Assembly (NCBI GenBank): GCA_021323815.1
Contig: JAJPKG010000224.1
Coordinates: forward strand, 1 to 17,956
DNA from: Pseudomonadota bacterium
GTDB lineage: Bacteria > Chloroflexota > Ktedonobacteria > Ktedonobacterales > JACDGC01
Reading direction: 5' to 3'
Length of the DNA: 17,956 nucleotides
Shown here: one piece after another, positions 15,535 to 17,956 of the stretch
Numbering within the stretch: the first letter of the stretch is position 1
Layout of the letters: each line of letters begins with the position of its first letter
Translations under genes and position numbers: made by a program
Notes under the pieces: generated by a model
Databases searched by the model: none
What the model was told of the DNA's origin: nothing
Seen by the model: only the letters and a program-made list of their open reading frames with translations

Positions 15535-16605
15535 ATGCTTGCCCCTTCGCTTCTGCGGCGTCATCCTGAGCGGCTAGCGGGCGGGCTGGCGCGGCGCGGA
15601 TGGTCGCCGGAGCGCGTCACCGCGTTGCTGGCGCGCCTTCAGGCAGCGGATGATGCCGCCCTCGACGAGATCGCCCGCGAATTGCCGAATCTGCCGGCGG
15701 ATGACGTGCCGGCGGAGCGCGTTATCCTGCGCCAGCACGGCGAGGCGGAGCGCCACGAAGGCACGCACCCCCACTGGGAGATGATGGAGCGGCTGGGTTG
15801 GCTGGATGCGCGACGGGGAACGCGCATCGCCGGGCCGCGCTTCACCCTGCTGCGGGGGCGGGGCGCGCGCCTGGAACGCGCTTTGATGGCGTTCATGCTG
15901 GATCTGCACGTGTCGCAGCATGGCTACACTGAAATCGCGCCGCCGTTGCTGGCAGCCGAGCAGACGATGCGCCAAACAGGGCATCTGCCGCATTTCCGCG
16001 ACGAGATGTATGCCGTTGGGGATGCGCTGTGGCTGAATCCCACTGCCGAGGTGCCGCTGGTGGCCCTCCACGCGGGCGAATTGCTGGCAGCCGCGCATTT
16101 GCCGCTGGCCTATGTCGCGGGCATCCCATCCTTCCGGCGCGAGGCGGGATCGGCGGGGCGCATGACGCGCGGGTTGCTGCGGCTGCATCAGTTCCCCAAA
16201 GTGGAACTGGTGCAGGTCGTCACGCCGGCAGGTTCGCGGGCGGCATATGAGGCGATCACGCGCCATGCGGAAGCAGTGCCGGCGGCGCTGGGGCTGACCT
16301 ATCGCGTGGTGGAATTGCCAGCGCGCGATCTCAGTTTCGCGGCGGAACGCGGGCGCGACATCGAGGTTTGGTTCCCCGGCATGGGCGAATGGATCGAGGT
16401 GGCGTCGATCTCGGCATGTGGCACCTTTCAGGCGCGACGAGCAGCCATTCGCTATGCCACCGGCAAGGGCAAGCCGCGCTATGCCCACACGCTCAACGGC
16501 TCCGGCGTGGCGGTGGGCCGCGCGCTGGCGGCGGTGGTTGAGCAAGGGCAAACCGGTGACGGGGAGGTGACGTTGCCGCCGACGCTGCACCCCTATGCGC
16601 GCTAG
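15535..16605 (+). CDS. Seryl-tRNA synthetase-like protein lacking the tRNA-binding coiled-coil arm
   Basis: This 356-residue class II synthetase resembles SerRS throughout (E. coli SerS has about 430). The catalytic core is intact: TAEVPL (170-175), motif 2 FRREAGSAGRMTRGLLRLHQ (200-219), motif 3 LNGSGVAVGRAL (320-331) and FQARR (298-302). The N-terminus starts normally (MLAPSLLRRHPERLAGGLARR) but reaches LPNLP at residue 50 instead of about 105, so nearly the whole long coiled coil that grips the tRNA-Ser variable arm is missing. The usual REISSCSN is IEVASISA: Glu288 and Ser291 (Mg ligands) remain, Asn is lost; CTGD is PARD. No ribosome site is evident; the ATG lies 9 bases after the antitoxin stop. 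It may be a paralog with a new acceptor or an odd SerRS. A tRNA-Ser gene follows. Confidence 0.85.
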   Translation: MLAPSLLRRHPERLAGGLARRGWSPERVTALLARLQAADDAALDEIARELPNLPADDVPAERVILRQHGEAERHEGTHPHWEMMERLGWLDARRGTRIAGPRFTLLRGRGARLERALMAFMLDLHVSQHGYTEIAPPLLAAEQTMRQTGHLPHFRDEMYAVGDALWLNPTAEVPLVALHAGELLAAAHLPLAYVAGIPSFRREAGSAGRMTRGLLRLHQFPKVELVQVVTPAGSRAAYEAITRHAEAVPAALGLTYRVVELPARDLSFAAERGRDIEVWFPGMGEWIEVASISACGTFQARRAAIRYATGKGKPRYAHTLNGSGVAVGRALAAVVEQGQTGDGEVTLPPTLHPYAR

Positions 16606-16637
16606 AGCACCGGCGGTTGATGATGTTTTCGCATGTT

Positions 16638-16677
16638 CCCCGGAAAGCCCGCAGGGGGTGGCCTTTCCGAGCCGGGG
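16638..16677 (+). terminator. GC-rich hairpin after the SerRS-like gene
   Basis: GGAAAG (16642-16647) pairs with CTTTCC (16663-16668), flanked by CCCC (16638-16641) and GGGG (16674-16677) with a small bulge. It follows the stop codon by about 33 bases. There is no U-tract, so termination is an inference. The remainder of the gap up to the tRNA promoter contains no gene I can support; a short hairpin GTCCG/CGGAC lies near 16780-16796. Confidence 0.35.
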
Positions 16678-16803
16678 CGATGGTGCTTGCAATCGATGCC
16701 CCCGGCGTGCGCGCCACGCGGTGTCTGCGCTGTGTTGCCAAACGATATCAACCGCGCCGCCGGGCGTGCCGCCACGAAGTCCGCCCAGGCCGGACTGAGG
16801 CAC

Positions 16804-16833
16804 TTGGCAAGCGCACCTCAGATGTGCTATACT
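16804..16833 (+). promoter_or_regulatory. Strong promoter of tRNA-Ser
   Basis: TTGGCA (16804-16809) and TATACT (16828-16833) are separated by 18 bases and lie just before the tRNA, so transcription would begin about 8 bases upstream of the mature 5' end. This is the best sigma-70-type promoter in the window. Confidence 0.75.
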
Positions 16834-16847
16834 GATCTCGCCCACCT

Positions 16848-16935
16848 GGAGAGATGGCAGAGTGGTTTAATGCGGCCGTCTTGAAAACGGCTGTCGGTGC
16901 TGAACCGACCGGGGGTTCGAATCCCTCTCTCTCCG
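16848..16935 (+). tRNA. tRNA-Ser (UGA anticodon)
   Basis: An 88-base type II tRNA. The acceptor stem is GGAGAGA/TCTCTCC with discriminator G. The D arm is GCA...TGC with the invariant AGTGGTTTAA loop. The anticodon stem GCCGT/ACGGC encloses CTTGAAA, so the anticodon is TGA, reading UCA-type Ser codons. The long variable arm is GTCGGT-GCTGA-ACCGAC. The T arm is GGGGG-TTCGAAT-CCCTC. CCA is not encoded directly after the discriminator. The long variable arm is the normal identity element for SerRS, which makes the armless SerRS-like gene upstream notable. Confidence 0.96.
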
Positions 16936-17206
16936 CCCCACGCCTACGTTGCTCGCCCCTCACTGATCAGCGGGGAAACGGCTTCCCTGCCAAAAACATG
17001 CAATCTGTCATGCACTGCATTCTTTCTCGCATTCTTGCGCTATGCCTCTTTTGCACCCGGCAGGTGGAGAATGCCGGTTGTTCGCTCAGACGCCCCTTCG
17101 CGCGGGCGTGCCACTGCAAGCGGCGCGATGCTCGCTGAGGCTACGTTCCGCAAAAGCTACCAAAGATATGATAGAATAGTATGACGATGATAGGGAGATA
17201 AAACAT
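16936..17206. other. Gap between tRNA-Ser and the antitoxin gene
   Basis: I see no gene here. Two perfect 6-base stems are present: CCGGCA/TGCCGG (17057-17062 with 17072-17077) and ACGCCC/GGGCGT (17090-17095 with 17104-17109). Neither has a U-tract. The last 50 bases are AT-rich (TATGATAGAAT near 17167) and probably contain the antitoxin promoter, without a good -35. Confidence 0.35.
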
Positions 17207-17440
17207 ATGATTGATCGCTTGCAGCGTGCCATTGAAGCGCTTGAAGCGTTGCCGCCCACCCTCCAAGAAGCGGCAGCTGAACAACTCGAACAGTTCACGG
17301 CCTTGCTTGCCCCTTCACCACTGCCGCGCCGCAGCTATGCCGGCATTTGGGCGGATCTGCCTGACGATATGGAAGAAACGCTTGATCAATGGAGACATGC
17401 AGTCCCGCCTACGCCCTTCGCGGATGAGGACAATGCATGA
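17207..17440 (+). CDS. Probable antitoxin of a PIN-toxin pair
   Basis: A 77-residue acidic protein, MIDRLQRAIEALEALPPTLQ at the start, then an amphipathic helix (EAAAEQLEQF) and a tail containing YAGIWADLPDDME. This helix-plus-acidic-tail layout fits small antitoxins of PIN (VapC-type) nucleases. No DNA-binding fold is obvious. GGGAG lies about 9 bases before the ATG. The stop overlaps the PIN start by ATGA, so the genes are translationally coupled. The identification depends mainly on that partner. Confidence 0.65.
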   Translation: MIDRLQRAIEALEALPPTLQEAAAEQLEQFTALLAPSPLPRRSYAGIWADLPDDMEETLDQWRHAVPPTPFADEDNA

Positions 17441-17649
17441 AGCGGTACTTGCTGGATACAAGCATCCTCTCGGCATATCTACGGGGGCGACCAAAGGTTG
17501 TTGCTCTTGTCGAACCGTGGATTCTCAACGATGAGGCCGCTACCAGCATCCTTGTCTATGGCGAAATTATCGAATATCTGCGCTCATTCGCGGATTTCGC
17601 CCAACGGAAAACCGATTTACAGAAAGCCCGTAAAGCCGCCGTCGCTTGA
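17437..17649 (+). pseudogene. Truncated PIN-domain (VapC-type) toxin
   Basis: The 70-residue frame starts MKRYLLDTSILSAYLRGRP, with the first catalytic Asp at residue 7. It continues through AATSILVYGEIIEYL, with Glu43 as the second acidic ligand. Normal PIN toxins run to about 130-140 residues and end with a DxLIAA-type Asp motif. Here the sequence leaves the family after about residue 60 (QRKTDLQ), adds KARKAAVA and stops. The missing acidic residues mean no RNase activity is expected. The IS200/IS605-like relic starts 47 bases downstream, so insertion and deletion probably removed the rest. Confidence 0.7.
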
Positions 17650-17676
17650 GCGCGAGCGGATGAAAGGGCTTGCGTT

Positions 17677-17686
17677 GGCTTTAGCC
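17677..17686 (+). repeat. GGCTTTAGCC copy left of the IS-like relic
   Basis: This 10-base palindromic core is identical to the one in the right-end hairpin at 17931-17940. It stands just before TTGAT (17692-17696), a pentanucleotide used as target by some IS200/IS605 elements. It may be part of an older adjoining element end. Confidence 0.4.
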
Positions 17687-17696
17687 AGGGGTTGAT

Positions 17697-17955
17697 TTCT
17701 CGCTGATGCTGTGGTATCCTGATGAGGAAGTCTGGCGAAAAGAGGCGCAAGCCGAAGCAGTGTCTCCCTAGCGGGTGATCGGACTTCATCGTATATCTCC
17801 TTGCTGTACCCTGGGGCACAGGGAAACAGGTTGGTCTTGAACCAATGAAACGCTTGGGGACAGAGGGACCGCTACGGCTGGGGCGTGAGTTCCATCCGCA
17901 AGTCCGCTGGCTGAACCAAGAATCTGCTGGGGCTTTAGCCCAGGCAGAGTGTCAA
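17697..17955 (+). mobile_element. IS200/IS605-type relic with tnpB C-terminal remnant
   Basis: About 259 bases look like an internally deleted IS200/IS605-family (tnpB-only type) element. The right end is an imperfect hairpin followed by GTGTCAA, the usual style of these right ends. The frame open from 17779 reads VPWGTGKQVGLEPMKRLGTE and later VRWLNQESAG. This resembles the poorly conserved tail that TnpB genes have just before the right end. The left boundary at TTGAT is a guess. No tnpA and none of the TnpB RuvC or zinc-finger core remains, so it cannot move by itself, though it could be mobilised in trans. The window ends 1 base after the proposed end. Confidence 0.55.
17924..17947 (+). 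repeat. Right-end hairpin of the IS200/IS605 relic
   Basis: CTGCTGGGGC (17924-17933) and GCCCAGGCAG (17938-17947) pair around TTTA, with one G/A mismatch and one G.T pair. A mismatched stem is usual for the subterminal hairpins that TnpA Y1 transposases recognise on single-stranded DNA. The same stem could serve as the 3' part of an omega RNA scaffold in an intact element. Confidence 0.6.
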
Positions 17956-17956
17956 A

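Overview
The window is about 60% GC, with short spacers, several lipoproteins carrying a clear lipobox, and an accessory-rich mix of housekeeping genes (enolase, RluA, tRNA-Ser) and eroded genes. This fits a free-living, probably soil or thermophilic, Chloroflexota-like bacterium. That is an inference from gene style and remembered homologs; no marker here settles it.

Layout. On the minus strand, 1-1163 holds the start of a PIG-L deacetylase (cut by the window edge), an RluA-type pseudouridine synthase and a 45-codon Uma2 remnant directly upstream. A class I O-methyltransferase (1322-2014, +) is transcribed away from them, behind an extended -10 promoter overlapped by two GTGTACA repeats. From 7343 down to 2058 the minus strand carries a small CxxC/HxxC protein, enolase with a foldable leader, a two-domain cupredoxin lipoprotein in an operon with a methyl-accepting chemotaxis protein, and an apparent NmrA/ECF41 fusion remnant. 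Two lipoproteins follow on the plus strand: an HtrA-type protease (7608-8702) and a phospholipase C-type phosphoesterase (8832-10310). From 12719 down to 10371 the minus strand carries a cytosolic sulfite-oxidase-like molybdoenzyme, a WYL regulator, a DNA-glycosylase fragment and a hotdog thioesterase.

From 13037 the plus strand is a compact array: a 638-residue protein with a nucleoside-phosphorylase-like C-terminal domain, a toxin-first RelE/Phd pair, and a seryl-tRNA-synthetase-like gene. The last lacks nearly all of the N-terminal tRNA-binding coiled coil and is followed by a tRNA-Ser(UGA) gene with its own strong promoter. The window ends with an antitoxin plus truncated PIN toxin, abutting a short IS200/IS605-type relic.

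Two themes stand out. First, an armless SerRS-like protein lies next to a type II tRNA-Ser whose long variable arm is exactly what the missing domain normally reads. Second, at least five genes (Uma2, NmrA/ECF41, AlkA-like glycosylase, PIN, tnpB) look shortened by internal deletions that often kept a reading frame open. These could reflect real deletion-driven erosion or assembly error, and read mapping would separate the two.
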